Source: an uncultured Porphyromonas sp. (GTDB taxonomy: Bacteria; Bacteroidota; Bacteroidia; Bacteroidales; Porphyromonadaceae). Taken from it: a DNA stretch of 34,872 nt. Shown here piece after piece: positions 1-8,686 of the stretch. Location: the NCBI GenBank assembly GCA_900539155.1, contig UQBE01000019.1, positions 1 to 34,872 of the forward strand, given 5' to 3'. Numbering within the stretch: position 1 is the stretch's first letter; each line of letters starts with the position of its first letter. The position numbers and the translations under genes were made by a program. Under the pieces are notes generated by a model, which saw only the letters and a list, made by a program, of their open reading frames with translations, was not told the DNA's origin and did not search any database.

Positions 1-156
1 AGGGCACTTCTCGGGATTTGTCCAAATACAGCAGAATCCGATATGGTTTCTCCAATATTTGGCAGATTTTAGGATCAAGCGCAATCCAAAACGTCGTTTC
101 GTGGTCTACTTGACACTAGAATGTACGTGGATCTGTTGTTCCCTACCTATGAAACT

Positions 157-240
157 GAAAGTTCCTCTGTTGGAACTAAAAAGTTCCAAGAGGGGAACTT
201 TTTTTGGAACTCGTATGTATAAAGATTTCAGCACTATACG
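157..240 (-). repeat. Palindrome array 1 (GTTCC type), 22-bp pitch
   Basis: There are two complete words of the form AGTTCC-N6-GGAACT, with arms at 160-165/172-177 and 182-187/194-199. Their centres are 22 bp apart. A half word GGAACT follows at 206-211. Read on the minus strand, 240 down to 157 aligns with 22182-22265 at roughly 92% by eye, including about 30 bp outside the palindromes. It is therefore a dispersed repeat and not a private structure of this gap. The function is unknown. Confidence 0.8.
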
Positions 241-284
241 ACTGGTGCGTACGACAACTTCCGCTCGGAGGTGACCCACAAATA

Positions 285-459
285 GAGACTGTTGCATAAA
301 GGCGAATCGCTGCGTTGCTTTCGGGATTCGGCTTCGGTCACATACGTAGGTATGTGAGCTTCAGACCTCACCCTCAGCGCCTTGCGCTTCATCCTTTCTA
401 CAAAGTCTAGGCAATCTTGCAAGCAAGATTGTGAGACTGTTGACTTTTGCAATAGTCTC
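285..459. mobile_element. 175-bp miniature inverted-repeat element (B1)
   Basis: The left end is GAGACTGTTGCA and the right end is TGCAATAGTCTC, which are inverted copies of 12 bp with one mismatch. The element is flanked by AAATA at 280-284 and again at 460-464, a perfect 5-bp direct repeat that reads as a target-site duplication. The interior has no credible gene. The right end also forms a hairpin of its own (432-442 with 450-460). The end length and 5-bp duplication fit an IS5-like parent such as those known in Porphyromonas; that parentage is my inference. The parent transposase is not in this window. Confidence 0.8.
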
Positions 460-480
460 AAATAAAGATTATCGGACAAA

Positions 481-524
481 ATGAAGGGGCTATACCGCAA
501 CGTAGCGATATAGCCCCTTCTTTT
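481..524 (-). terminator. Terminator after ribF
   Basis: A 12-bp perfect stem pairs 483-494 with 509-520 around a 14-base loop. On the minus strand it is followed by ATTTTG, and on the plus strand by TTTTG, so it could work in both directions. It lies 14 bases beyond the ribF stop and probably closes the long minus-strand gene series. Confidence 0.85.
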
Positions 525-537
525 GTATTGGTTGTGA

Positions 538-1491
538 CTAGTCGGAGAGGTGGAAGTAGCGCCGCACCGCCTCTTCGTCGCGGGTGATCTGCTTGCGCAG
601 CGCGTCGAGGCTCTCGAAGTGTAGCTCTTGGCGAAGTCTGTCGCAGAGGGAGATCTGCAGCTCCTGACCATACAGCTGGTACTCCTCGCCGCCCATCAGA
701 AAGACCTCGATCATCGTCTCCTCCTTGGCTAGCTCGAGCGTGGGGCGGGTCCCGATGTAGAGCATGCTCGGTATATCTTGCTGCTGGCTCGCTCCAAAGG
801 GGTCGATGGTGGTACGTGCCATATAGACGCCTGCGGGGGGGAGTGCTTTGTAGGGCGAGGGTACCTCTATATTTGCAGTTGGATAGCCTAGTTTGCGCCC
901 GATCTGGAGCCCCGTCTTGACCTTGCCCAAGATGGTGTAGGGGTGTCCTAGCTGTCGCTCCGCCTCGGTCACGGCTCCAGTGTCTATCCACCGACGTATG
1001 GCGGTCGAGCTGATGGGGTCTTGGCTCGTGCTGTCTCCCAGGGTGTACGCCTCTCCTCTGATGCAGCGTATGCCGTAGCGGTGTGCTATCGCCTGGTAGT
1101 CCGCAAAGTCTAGTCCCTTGTCATGCCCGAAGTGGTGGTCGAAGCCCACGACGAGTGTGTGGATATGTAGCTGCTCGTCAAGGTAGGTGCGGAGAAACTC
1201 CTCGGCACTCATCTGCGAGAGAGCTGCTGTAAAGGGGATGACGGCTACTCGCTCTATGCCCATCTGGTGCAGGAGTAGCTCCTTCTCGCGCTCTAGCGTG
1301 ATGAGGCGAAAGGGTCGCTCGGGATGCAGCACCAGCTGCGGGTGTGGCTCGAAGGTGACGACCCCTGAGGTCAAGTGGTCTCGCTCAGCTATCGTGAGGA
1401 CTTGGCGGATCAGTGCTTGGTGCCCTAGATGCACGCCATCAAAGGCTCCCATGGCAACGACTAGATGTCTCATAGACTCTGCTCTCTGCAT
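538..1491 (-). CDS. ribF: Bifunctional riboflavin kinase / FAD synthetase
   Basis: It converts riboflavin to FMN and FMN to FAD in the cytoplasm. The N-terminal adenylyltransferase half shows GAFDGVHLGHQ near residues 15-25, the nucleotide-binding motif of the family. The region around residues 160-172 (PISSTAIRRWI) matches its second motif. The C-terminal half is the riboflavin kinase domain, starting near GHPYTILGKV with the KLGYPTANI motif. At 317 residues the length is normal. A second start six codons later (1473) is equally possible, and neither has a clear ribosome binding site. The gene is last in the minus-strand series and lies 34 bases after the EnvC-like gene. It is directly followed by a strong terminator. 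Confidence 0.96.
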   Translation of the reverse strand: MQRAESMRHLVVAMGAFDGVHLGHQALIRQVLTIAERDHLTSGVVTFEPHPQLVLHPERPFRLITLEREKELLLHQMGIERVAVIPFTAALSQMSAEEFLRTYLDEQLHIHTLVVGFDHHFGHDKGLDFADYQAIAHRYGIRCIRGEAYTLGDSTSQDPISSTAIRRWIDTGAVTEAERQLGHPYTILGKVKTGLQIGRKLGYPTANIEVPSPYKALPPAGVYMARTTIDPFGASQQQDIPSMLYIGTRPTLELAKEETMIEVFLMGGEEYQLYGQELQISLCDRLRQELHFESLDALRKQITRDEEAVRRYFHLSD

Positions 1492-1525
1492 GAATGAACT
1501 GCTCTAAATGGTGGTGTGCCGATGG

Positions 1526-2827
1526 TTAGCGTATCCAGGCTTGAGGATTGAGCTTGGTGCGCTCGTGCCATACTTGGAACTGCATGACCCCATACTGTCC
1601 CCCATCGTCACTCGCTACGGTGCCTAGCACTTGACCTGTCTTGACCTTTTGCCCTGCTCGGACTGAGACGTTCTGTAGGTTGGCATAGACGGTCAGATAG
1701 TTACCGTGACGTATGATGATCGAGTTGTGGTAGCCTGGCACGACGAAGACCTTGCTGACGACGCCGTCGAAGATGGCGACTGCCTCGGTACCACGTGCTA
1801 CCTGTATGTCGATACCGCCATTGCGTGTTTGTACCATAGCCAAATCGTCGTGCTGCTGGAGACCAAAGCGTCTGATGACACGGTAGCGACCCTTGACAGG
1901 TGCAGGGAGCCGTCCCTTGTTGGCTGCAAAGGAGCTAGCCAGCTTACGCTCTGCAGCGTCCATCGCATAGCCGTCCTTAGTCTCGGCGCGACGCTCCGCC
2001 TCTTTGGGCACCTTCTTGCCCTTCTTACGTGCCTCACGCTCGAGACGCTCACGCTCTTCACGCGCCTTGCGCTCTGCCTCGGCTATCTCCCGAGCTATCT
2101 GATCTTGGATGGCTTGGTTGAGCTGCTCCGCCTTGCGTTGCTGCTGCTTGAGCTTCTTCTGGAGTGACTGACGCTCAGTAGAGAGCTCCTTGACCTCGGA
2201 AGCAATGCTCTTCTGTTGCTGCTCTAGCTTGACACGCTCCTCGGCACGTAGCTGTAGGAGGGTGCCTTTTTGCTGTTTCGTCGCTATGAGTTGGTTTTGG
2301 CTCGCCTGCAGTTCCTCACGGGTGGCGTGTAGCTGTGCGGCGACCTCCTTGTGTGCTCTCGCATAAGCCGAGAGGTAGCGCACACGGCGTATGCCCTCGT
2401 CAAAGCTGGAGGCGGAGAGGATGAAGAGCAGTCGATCCTCAAAGCGGGGACGCTGCTGGAGTGCTTTCAGCGTCTTGGCGTACCGCTCCCGGCTTACCTC
2501 CTCCTCTTGCTGTAGCTTGCCTATCTGTGTGGCTAGCGAGTCGATGGAGACGTTGAGCAGAGCCACCTCTTGGTCTAGTAGCTCGATGACCTGCGTACGA
2601 TCTTTGATCTGCTGACGAACGAGTTTGTCTTGCTTGTTTTTTTCCGAAAGGCTCTGACCGAGGGATTTGATCTCTTTGTCGGTCTTCTTGATCGCATTGA
2701 GTAGCTCGGTACGTTGCTTCTCAAGCTTGCGTACGGCGGCAGACTTCTTGGGTTGCTGTGCCAAGAGGAGGGTGCCTGTGAGCGTGAGTAGGCAGAGGGT
2801 ATAGAGTAACCGTCGGAGGTGTGACAT
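1526..2827 (-). CDS. EnvC-like murein hydrolase activator (degenerate LytM/M23)
   Basis: This is an exported protein with a signal peptide at residues 1-23 (ending LLLAQQ). A long coiled coil of Lys/Glu/Gln/Arg-rich heptads spans about residues 28-270. A C-terminal LytM (peptidase M23) domain covers about 310-433. The catalytic zinc ligands look incomplete. The usual HxGIDI motif reads NGGIDI, and the usual Y-x-H reads YAN, although the final QVWHE keeps one His. That pattern matches EnvC/NlpD-type proteins, which switch on cell-wall amidases instead of cutting peptidoglycan themselves. Its likely place is the periplasm at the division site. It sits between the DUF4292 lipoprotein and ribF. 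I am confident of the family; the loss of catalysis is inferred from the missing ligands. Confidence 0.93.
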   Translation of the reverse strand: MSHLRRLLYTLCLLTLTGTLLLAQQPKKSAAVRKLEKQRTELLNAIKKTDKEIKSLGQSLSEKNKQDKLVRQQIKDRTQVIELLDQEVALLNVSIDSLATQIGKLQQEEEVSRERYAKTLKALQQRPRFEDRLLFILSASSFDEGIRRVRYLSAYARAHKEVAAQLHATREELQASQNQLIATKQQKGTLLQLRAEERVKLEQQQKSIASEVKELSTERQSLQKKLKQQQRKAEQLNQAIQDQIAREIAEAERKAREERERLEREARKKGKKVPKEAERRAETKDGYAMDAAERKLASSFAANKGRLPAPVKGRYRVIRRFGLQQHDDLAMVQTRNGGIDIQVARGTEAVAIFDGVVSKVFVVPGYHNSIIIRHGNYLTVYANLQNVSVRAGQKVKTGQVLGTVASDDGGQYGVMQFQVWHERTKLNPQAWIR

Positions 2828-2860
2828 AGGTCGATGGGGGAGTGGGGTGTGCGATATAAA

Positions 2861-3682
2861 CTAAAGGAGCTTGAGTAACTCGTCTAGGGTCATGGTCGTG
2901 TAGCCTCCCTGAGGCTCGGTGAGACGATCTTGCAGTTGAGCTGGCGTGAGCTCTTTGCTCTTGCTATACTTTAGCTGTATGGAGAGACGCTTGCGCGGTG
3001 TGGAGACGAGAAGATGGGTCATGTTGGGCTTGCTGGCTCCTTTCTGGTAGTTGTACCGTCCCTGCAGATAGCCACTCTTGTTTTGGTCAGTGGAGGCGAT
3101 GCGGATGGTGCCTAGCTGGCATTGCGGATTGACCATATAGTCGGCAACCCAGGGCTTACCCTTGAGGCTATGGAGTGAGGTCTCTAGAGCACCATGCCCG
3201 ACTACGTACTCACGGTCGGCTAGGTAGGTGGGTTGCCCCAGGAGTAGGTCACGCAGGAGCGTGTACGACACCTCAGCATCCAGTCGCTCGCTCAGCTCGT
3301 AGTAGCTGATGGTGACCTTGGCATCGTGCATCATATCGTAGAGAGCGATGTGGTCGGGGAGGATGTAGATGCGGAGTGCCTCCACAAAGGGCAGCGGACG
3401 AGCCGAGAGCATCACGCCATCGCTCTGACCTACGAAGAGATCTATGCGTGTCGATAGTTGCGAGTCGCCTAGAGATAGATCGGCACTAGCGATGCGATGC
3501 TCAGGCGTGTGGCTGATCTGGAGGATCTGGTCCGAAAGCCACGAGTCGCCTAGAGCGCAGCCTCCTGCCTCTGCGACTGTGGGCACCTTTGCGGAGCTAG
3601 AGTGGCTAGCGCGTGTGCCACAAGCTAGGAGCAGTAGCGTGCTACTGATGATGAGGAGGGTAGATCTTAGGGAGTGTCTCAT
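2861..3682 (-). CDS. DUF4292 family lipoprotein
   Basis: This is a 273-residue lipoprotein. The signal peptide ends in the lipobox LLAC with the lipidated Cys at residue 21. The rest matches the DUF4292 family of Bacteroidota: an outer-membrane lipoprotein of LolB-like shape whose function is not settled. No enzyme motif is visible. The gene lies 30 bases after the TPR gene and 33 bases before the EnvC-like gene. This dut - TPR - DUF4292 - EnvC order is, as I recall, common in the phylum, and it suggests a shared envelope role. I see no promoter between these genes. Confidence 0.88.
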   Translation of the reverse strand: MRHSLRSTLLIISSTLLLLACGTRASHSSSAKVPTVAEAGGCALGDSWLSDQILQISHTPEHRIASADLSLGDSQLSTRIDLFVGQSDGVMLSARPLPFVEALRIYILPDHIALYDMMHDAKVTISYYELSERLDAEVSYTLLRDLLLGQPTYLADREYVVGHGALETSLHSLKGKPWVADYMVNPQCQLGTIRIASTDQNKSGYLQGRYNYQKGASKPNMTHLLVSTPRKRLSIQLKYSKSKELTPAQLQDRLTEPQGGYTTMTLDELLKLL

Positions 3683-3712
3683 GATAGGTCTATAATATAT
3701 AGTGTATCACAA

Positions 3713-5476
3713 CTAAGGGGTCAGCGCATCGATCTTCTGTTGAAGCCCCTCCGTGGGTGCTAACTTGTAAGCTCGCTGCCACTGCTGGAGCGCAGCCTGT
3801 CGATCACCACCCTGCAGATAGGCGTCGCCAAGTCGCTCGATATAGCCCGCATTGGGCTTGCCTATTTGCTCAGCTCGCTCTACCGCTTGCGAGAGCATGA
3901 GTTGCGCCATAGTCGTTTGCCCCCGAGCTAGGAGGATGGTGCCGTAAGTATCGAGGATGTTGGCCTCTTCGGGGGCTAGTCCGTAGGCTGTCGCGGCTAG
4001 TTGCTCGGCTTTTGCTAGGTAGCTGCTGTCTTGCGGTGATAGGGTGTAGAGGTAGTAAGCGTAGTTGTTGAGCAGGATAGCATCTCGGGGGAAGAGCCGC
4101 TCGGCAATCTCAAAGATTTCGAGTGCTTGTGCCGACTGCTCCTGCTTTTGATAAATCAGCGAAGAGTAGAGGAGTAGCAGGCGTAGCCCTTCGGTCGCTT
4201 CAACGCCTTTGGCTGTCTTGAGTTTGGTCCAGTCTAGCTGGCTATTGATTGCTTGCTTAGCTTCGTCTAAGCGGTCTCGAGCGATGAGTTCGCCAGCGTA
4301 GAGTGCCAGTATCTGAAGGTCTGCGGGGTAACGCTTTTGCGCCGAGGTGAGGTAGTCTAGTCGCTCCTGCTCTTTCATCTGCGAAGCCTGTACGACGACG
4401 GCACTGTAAGCGGTCTTGGGGTTGTCGTAAAACTGCTTGAGCAGTTGCTCCGCCTGCGCTTTCCCCTGTTGTGCCAAGACGATGAGGTAAAGGTCGGCGA
4501 AGAGCTTCGGGTCGCTCGGCTCTAGCTCCGCAAGGCGTGTCAAGGCGGGGATAAACTCTGACGGTATCTGGCTAATGTCTGAGAAGTCTGGCAGCATCAT
4601 AGATATAATGCGTGCCGAGACGGGAGAGATGCTGTCTTGACGCTCTAGGTAGTGGTGGAGGTATTCGGCCGATTGCTTGGTATCTCGGCGCGCAGCGATT
4701 AGCTCGGCACGCGTCACCTCGATGTAAGCGTCTGGTAGGGAGAGTGTCCGCTGGAGCTGCGCCAGACCCTTCTCTATCTGATCGTCTAGCCTTAGTGCGT
4801 TGAGTGCTTCTAGACGTGTGTGGTGATTGCCCAGATTGCTCGGCTCCAGCTCGACGAGTCGCTCCGCGGCTTGGAGCATACGCTGGTAGTCTCCCTGCTT
4901 GGAGGCGGACTGAGTGATGAGGCGGTAGTAGGTCTCTCGTTGCTGAGTGTTTGTGAGCTGCGTCGTGTCGAGTTGCGCTATCTGCTCTAGTAGCTCTTGG
5001 CTCTTGTTTAGTATTGCTAGGCTCGTCAGATGGACTAGCAGTATGTCGGGGTGGCTGGATACCTCTCTCGGGAGCAAAGCAAAGAGCGAGTCCGCCTCAT
5101 CAATCTCTCCGCTACTATAGAGGAGCGTGAGGTAGTAGCGTACGAGCTCTTGATTGGCGTGAGCCTGGTCACTTTTCTTAGTGAAAAGCGTCTGGAGTAG
5201 GTCTTTAGCTTCGCTTTGCCGACTTGTCAGGTCAAGCCAGCTGGCTAGCGGTACAGCCGTCCGGACCTGCTGGTCGGGATAGGCGTCGTAGAGGTAGTAA
5301 AGATAGCCGATAGCTGGCTCCTGCGATCCTGCGAAGAAGAGGATGTTGGCGTAGTCTTCAATCTGCGCGTAGGCTGTCCCCTCCGTCTCTGTAGACTGCG
5401 CAGAGAGTTTAGCAGAGCTAAGCCCTAGCAGAGCTAAGAAAAATAGCAAGAGTGTCTGACGACCGATGCTTTTCAT
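3713..5476 (-). CDS. Exported tetratricopeptide-repeat protein
   Basis: I chose the start at 5476 because it gives a clean signal peptide (MKSIGRQTLLLFFLALLGLS, with SAKLSAQ after it). An earlier start at 5548 would place 24 charged residues inside dut in another frame. The mature protein is almost entirely helical TPR-like repeats. They are clearest at the C-terminus (AEQLAATAYGLAPEEANILD and the following repeat), as in a periplasmic scaffold. There are no catalytic motifs. The ATG overlaps the dut stop codon as ATGA, so the two are translationally coupled. Its partner is unknown. The neighbours (DUF4292 lipoprotein, EnvC-like protein) suggest envelope assembly. Confidence 0.88.
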   Translation of the reverse strand: MKSIGRQTLLLFFLALLGLSSAKLSAQSTETEGTAYAQIEDYANILFFAGSQEPAIGYLYYLYDAYPDQQVRTAVPLASWLDLTSRQSEAKDLLQTLFTKKSDQAHANQELVRYYLTLLYSSGEIDEADSLFALLPREVSSHPDILLVHLTSLAILNKSQELLEQIAQLDTTQLTNTQQRETYYRLITQSASKQGDYQRMLQAAERLVELEPSNLGNHHTRLEALNALRLDDQIEKGLAQLQRTLSLPDAYIEVTRAELIAARRDTKQSAEYLHHYLERQDSISPVSARIISMMLPDFSDISQIPSEFIPALTRLAELEPSDPKLFADLYLIVLAQQGKAQAEQLLKQFYDNPKTAYSAVVVQASQMKEQERLDYLTSAQKRYPADLQILALYAGELIARDRLDEAKQAINSQLDWTKLKTAKGVEATEGLRLLLLYSSLIYQKQEQSAQALEIFEIAERLFPRDAILLNNYAYYLYTLSPQDSSYLAKAEQLAATAYGLAPEEANILDTYGTILLARGQTTMAQLMLSQAVERAEQIGKPNAGYIERLGDAYLQGGDRQAALQQWQRAYKLAPTEGLQQKIDALTP

Positions 5477-5907
5477 ACGCCCGTATGTCCAAAACCGCCA
5501 TCGCCTCGCTGGGTGTCCGAGAGGCTCTCGACCTCGATCCAGTCGCACTGCTCGTGGCGAGCGAAGACGAGCTGAGCAATCCGCTCACCGGGAGCTATCT
5601 CCACCGTCTCCTGAGATAGATTGATCAGGATTACCTGTAGTTCGCCTCGGTAGTCTGCGTCGATCGTGCCAGGCGCGTTGAGTACGGTCAGCCCCTGCTT
5701 GAGAGCTAGACCACTGCGTGGACGCACCTGCCCCTCGTAACCAGCGGGAATCTCCATGTATAGACCTGTGGGTATCAGTCGACGCTCTAGGGGTGCCAGC
5801 GAGACGCTTTGCTCTAGGTTAGCGCGTAGGTCTAGCCCCGCAGAGAGTGCCGTAGCGTATTGAGGTAGGGGATAGGAAGAGCGGTTGATAATCCGAATAG
5901 AAAGCAT
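5473..5907 (-). CDS. dut: dUTP diphosphatase
   Basis: It hydrolyses dUTP to dUMP and pyrophosphate, keeping uracil out of DNA and supplying dTMP synthesis. All five trimeric dUTPase motifs are present: GLDLRA, RPRSGLA, APGTIDADYRGE, ERIAQLVF and the C-terminal RGDGGFGHTG loop. I chose the start at 5907 (MLSIRIINRS), which gives 144 residues, the usual family length. A start at 5952 would run back into the end of ispG. The start is 20 bases after the ispG stop. The gene overlaps the TPR gene by 4 bases. Confidence 0.96.
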   Translation of the reverse strand: MLSIRIINRSSYPLPQYATALSAGLDLRANLEQSVSLAPLERRLIPTGLYMEIPAGYEGQVRPRSGLALKQGLTVLNAPGTIDADYRGELQVILINLSQETVEIAPGERIAQLVFARHEQCDWIEVESLSDTQRGDGGFGHTGV

Positions 5908-5927
5908 GAGTAGCGTTGGTATAAAGG

Positions 5928-7643
5928 TTATTGCTGTGGCGGGTCGCACCACTTGCCGTCACTCTTGATGAGCTCAATGAGGCGATCCACAGCTTCTGCC
6001 GAAGGGATGCCGTGTACGAGTCGCTCCTGTCCACGGTATAGGTCAACCTTGCCGACACCTCCCCCCACGTAACCGTAGTCAGCATCGGCCATTTCGCCAG
6101 GCCCATTGACGATGCAACCCATCACGCCGATCTTGAGATTAGGTAGATGCGCTAGTCGCTGCTTAACCTGCACTACCGTCTGCTGCAGGTCGAAGAGCGT
6201 ACGCCCACAGCCTGGACAGCTGATGAACTCGGTGTGGGTCATCTTGATACGCACCGCTTGCAGGATACCATTGAGCAGGGCTAGGCGAGCCTTAGGACTC
6301 ATAGCCACTGCTGAGAAAGCGACCGCATTACCGATCCCCTCTAGCAGTAGGGAGCCGAGCTGCGTAGCGCAGTCGATTAGAATGTCGTCATAGCCTCTCG
6401 CATGGGATGCATAATGCAGCAAGATGCGAGGCATCGCACCTCTTCCCGAGAGCTGCTCCACGGCATAGCGCACCTTATATATATAGTCCAGCTCTGCGCC
6501 TCGTAGCTCTAGCCAAGCGTGTCCGTCCCAGTGAGCTGCAAAGTCCTCTAGATGCTGCAAGAGCCGATCCAGAGGCGTGTCTAGGTCTATGACCTGTAAT
6601 GTCTGTCGCTCATCGGCGAAAGCCAATTGCGTCTCCTCAAGTCGAGCATCAAAGCCCACGTCGAGCGCTGTCCCGTCACTGTCTAGCGTCAGCACAGCGG
6701 GGTATTTAGCTAGTTTCGTAGCTCCCTGTGCTTGGTCACGAGTTACGGAGCGATAAGTGTGGTTAGCGTAGATTGGTCTAGTTTGGTCAAAAGTGGCCAA
6801 CTGGTCGATGTATGCGATAAGCTTCTTGCCAAAGCGAAGCTCTGCCTCAGGTTCCTCGCTCAGAGAGACTCTCAGCGTGTCGCCCAGTCCGTCAACGAGC
6901 AGACTAGCAATGCCGATACAGCTCTTGACACGCCCGTCCTCACCAGCTCCTGCCTCGGTGACTCCGAGGTGCAGCGGGTAGTGCCAGTCTAGCGCATCCA
7001 TACGCTCTACCAGTAGCCGCACGGCTTGCGTCATGACTAAGACGTTGGAGGCTTTCATCGAGATGACTACGTCACGCATCCCTAGACTGTCGCACACCTC
7101 TAGGTACTCCATGCAGGAGGCGACCATTCCCTCGGGCGTGTTGCCGTACTGAGCTAGGATGCGCTCAGAGAGGGAGCCGTGATTGACCCCAATGCGTATA
7201 GCTCGGTGACGAGCCTGTGCTTCGCGAACGAAGCGTCCAAAGACCTCAGCGATCTCCGCCCGTGCCGTCTCATCGTCTAGCGCGGCCTTCTGATGAATGA
7301 AGTTGCCCGGGTTGATACGCACCTTGTCCACATGCTTGAGCGCCTCAAAGGCGGGGTCGCTCCTAAAGTGTATGTCTGCCACGAGAGGCATACTACACCC
7401 CTCGGCGTGTAGTCGCTCAGCAATCACGCCTAGATTGGTAGCCTCGCGCACGCCCTGAGCGGTGTATCTAAAGAGTTGACATCCCTCGCTGGCACAGCGT
7501 AAGGCTTGTGCCACACAGAGATCGGTCTCCATCGTACTCACGTTGGCCATGCTCTGTAAGAGCAGTGGAGACTCGCCTCCTAGACGAGCCTCGCCGACAG
7601 GTACGGTGTAGCTATGGCGACGCTGGTATCTACAGAGAGACAT
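5928..7643 (-). CDS. ispG: 4-hydroxy-3-methylbut-2-enyl diphosphate synthase (long form)
   Basis: This [4Fe-4S] reductase makes HMBPP from MEcPP in the MEP isoprenoid pathway. The N-terminal TIM barrel begins with the VGEARLGGESPLLLQSMANV region and ADIHF. The C-terminal cluster domain has Cys476 and Cys479 in SCPGCGRT and Cys510 in GVMGCIVNGPGE. At 571 residues it is much longer than the roughly 370-residue E. coli enzyme. The extra domain, about residues 270-450, is the insert known from the Bacteroidota, Chlamydia and plant form. The gene lies 95 bases after purE, a gap wide enough for its own signal, though I found no clear promoter box there. Confidence 0.97.
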   Translation of the reverse strand: MSLCRYQRRHSYTVPVGEARLGGESPLLLQSMANVSTMETDLCVAQALRCASEGCQLFRYTAQGVREATNLGVIAERLHAEGCSMPLVADIHFRSDPAFEALKHVDKVRINPGNFIHQKAALDDETARAEIAEVFGRFVREAQARHRAIRIGVNHGSLSERILAQYGNTPEGMVASCMEYLEVCDSLGMRDVVISMKASNVLVMTQAVRLLVERMDALDWHYPLHLGVTEAGAGEDGRVKSCIGIASLLVDGLGDTLRVSLSEEPEAELRFGKKLIAYIDQLATFDQTRPIYANHTYRSVTRDQAQGATKLAKYPAVLTLDSDGTALDVGFDARLEETQLAFADERQTLQVIDLDTPLDRLLQHLEDFAAHWDGHAWLELRGAELDYIYKVRYAVEQLSGRGAMPRILLHYASHARGYDDILIDCATQLGSLLLEGIGNAVAFSAVAMSPKARLALLNGILQAVRIKMTHTEFISCPGCGRTLFDLQQTVVQVKQRLAHLPNLKIGVMGCIVNGPGEMADADYGYVGGGVGKVDLYRGQERLVHGIPSAEAVDRLIELIKSDGKWCDPPQQ

Positions 7644-7738
7644 ATGAATAGACAGTGGGGTAGGTGTGTATAAAAGATAAACGAGTAGGGGAGGAGGACA
7701 AAAGATCTATCGCCCTCCGCCGCTACATCGTCCTATCG

Positions 7739-8248
7739 TTAGTTCGTTTTGTATTTATAGTCAGAGATCTGAGCTAGCTCTTTGTTAGCCTTGACGATCT
7801 TCTCCTTGAGCGAAGCCTTCTGAGCTCTCACTCGCTGAGCTATCTCAGGATCGCCTAGAGCGAGCATCTGAGCCGCTAGGAGAGCTGCGTTTTGAGCTGC
7901 GTTGACTCCGACCGTTGCTACGGGGATGCCAGGAGGCATCTGTACGATAGCCAGCAGAGCGTCTAGTCCCTCTAGTGAGGCATCAATAGGCACTCCAATC
8001 ACAGGCAGGGTAGTCATCGAAGCGATGACACCGCATAGGTGTGCGGCCATACCAGCGGCAGCTATGATGACACGTACACCACGCTCCTCGGCACCTCGTG
8101 CGAACTCAGCTACCTCATCGGGTGTACGATGGGCAGAGAGTGCGAGTAGCTCGAAGGGTATCTCCAGTGCCTCCAGTTGCTTGGCGGCACGTTGCATGAT
8201 GGGTAGATCACTCGTGCTACCCATGATGACACTAACGAGAGGTTTCAT
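7739..8248 (-). CDS. purE: N5-carboxyaminoimidazole ribonucleotide mutase
   Basis: This is class I PurE, which moves the carboxyl group of N5-CAIR to give CAIR in purine synthesis. The signature GSTSDLPIM is at residues 10-18, SAHRTPD near 39-45, the AAAGMAAHL loop near 64-72, and PVIGVPI follows. The length of 169 is normal. It starts 12 bases after gcvH and is probably cotranscribed with it. No purK partner is present in this window. Confidence 0.96.
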   Translation of the reverse strand: MKPLVSVIMGSTSDLPIMQRAAKQLEALEIPFELLALSAHRTPDEVAEFARGAEERGVRVIIAAAGMAAHLCGVIASMTTLPVIGVPIDASLEGLDALLAIVQMPPGIPVATVGVNAAQNAALLAAQMLALGDPEIAQRVRAQKASLKEKIVKANKELAQISDYKYKTN

Positions 8249-8260
8249 CTGCTCTAGCTC

Positions 8261-8641
8261 TTACTTACCGATCTTCTTTTGATAGCCAGCAGCATCCAGT
8301 AGCTCGTCAGCCTCTGCGGGGTTTTCGATAGCTATCTTGATAATCCAGCCCTTGCCGTATGGATCCTCGTTGACCAGCTCAGGAGCATCCTCTAGCTCTG
8401 CGTTGACCTCTAGGACCTCACCCGTCATAGGCATCATCAGGTCAGAAACGGTCTTGACAGCCTCGATAGAGCCAAAGACCTCGTTGCGGTCGATCTTCTC
8501 ACCCTCAGTGTCGACGTCTACGTAGACGATCTCGCCTAGCTCGCTCTGAGCGAAGTCGGTGATACCGATGACAGCCTCGTTGCCATTGATGCGTACCCAC
8601 TCGTGGTCAGCTGTGTACTTTAGTTCGTTTGGGAAGTTCAT
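8261..8641 (-). CDS. gcvH: Glycine cleavage system H protein
   Basis: This lipoyl carrier protein shuttles the aminomethyl group between the P, T and L proteins of glycine cleavage. The lipoyl attachment Lys is residue 63 in the IEAVKTVSDL motif, preceded by SELGEIVYVDV. The 126-residue length is typical. The other glycine cleavage genes are not in the window. The gene is 45 bases after galE and 12 before purE, with no promoter box that I can see, so it may be read through from galE. Confidence 0.97.
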   Translation of the reverse strand: MNFPNELKYTADHEWVRINGNEAVIGITDFAQSELGEIVYVDVDTEGEKIDRNEVFGSIEAVKTVSDLMMPMTGEVLEVNAELEDAPELVNEDPYGKGWIIKIAIENPAEADELLDAAGYQKKIGK

Positions 8642-8686
8642 ACTAGTTTATTCGTTTAATAGTTAGGATTGTTCTTTCAGTTGTTA

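Larger units (their letters stand above)
1..537. other. Gene-free left edge, repeat-filled
   Basis: I see no credible gene here. Bases 1-156 show nothing recognisable. Bases 157-240 hold a short palindrome array, 285-459 a miniature inverted-repeat element, and 481-524 the terminator of ribF. Short reading frames can be drawn on both strands through the palindromes, but they follow from the repeat structure and do not look like proteins. Confidence 0.75.

Noticed and set aside
59..297. Small reading frames on both strands sharing a KVPLLEL peptide
   Set aside because: Again a mirror effect of the AGTTCC/GGAACT palindromes in array 1; no start context or homology to suggest a gene.
458..991. 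Alternative minus-strand reading frame of 177 codons overlapping ribF
   Set aside because: It is a shifted frame inside ribF with Arg/Pro-rich, GC-driven composition and crosses the ribF terminator.
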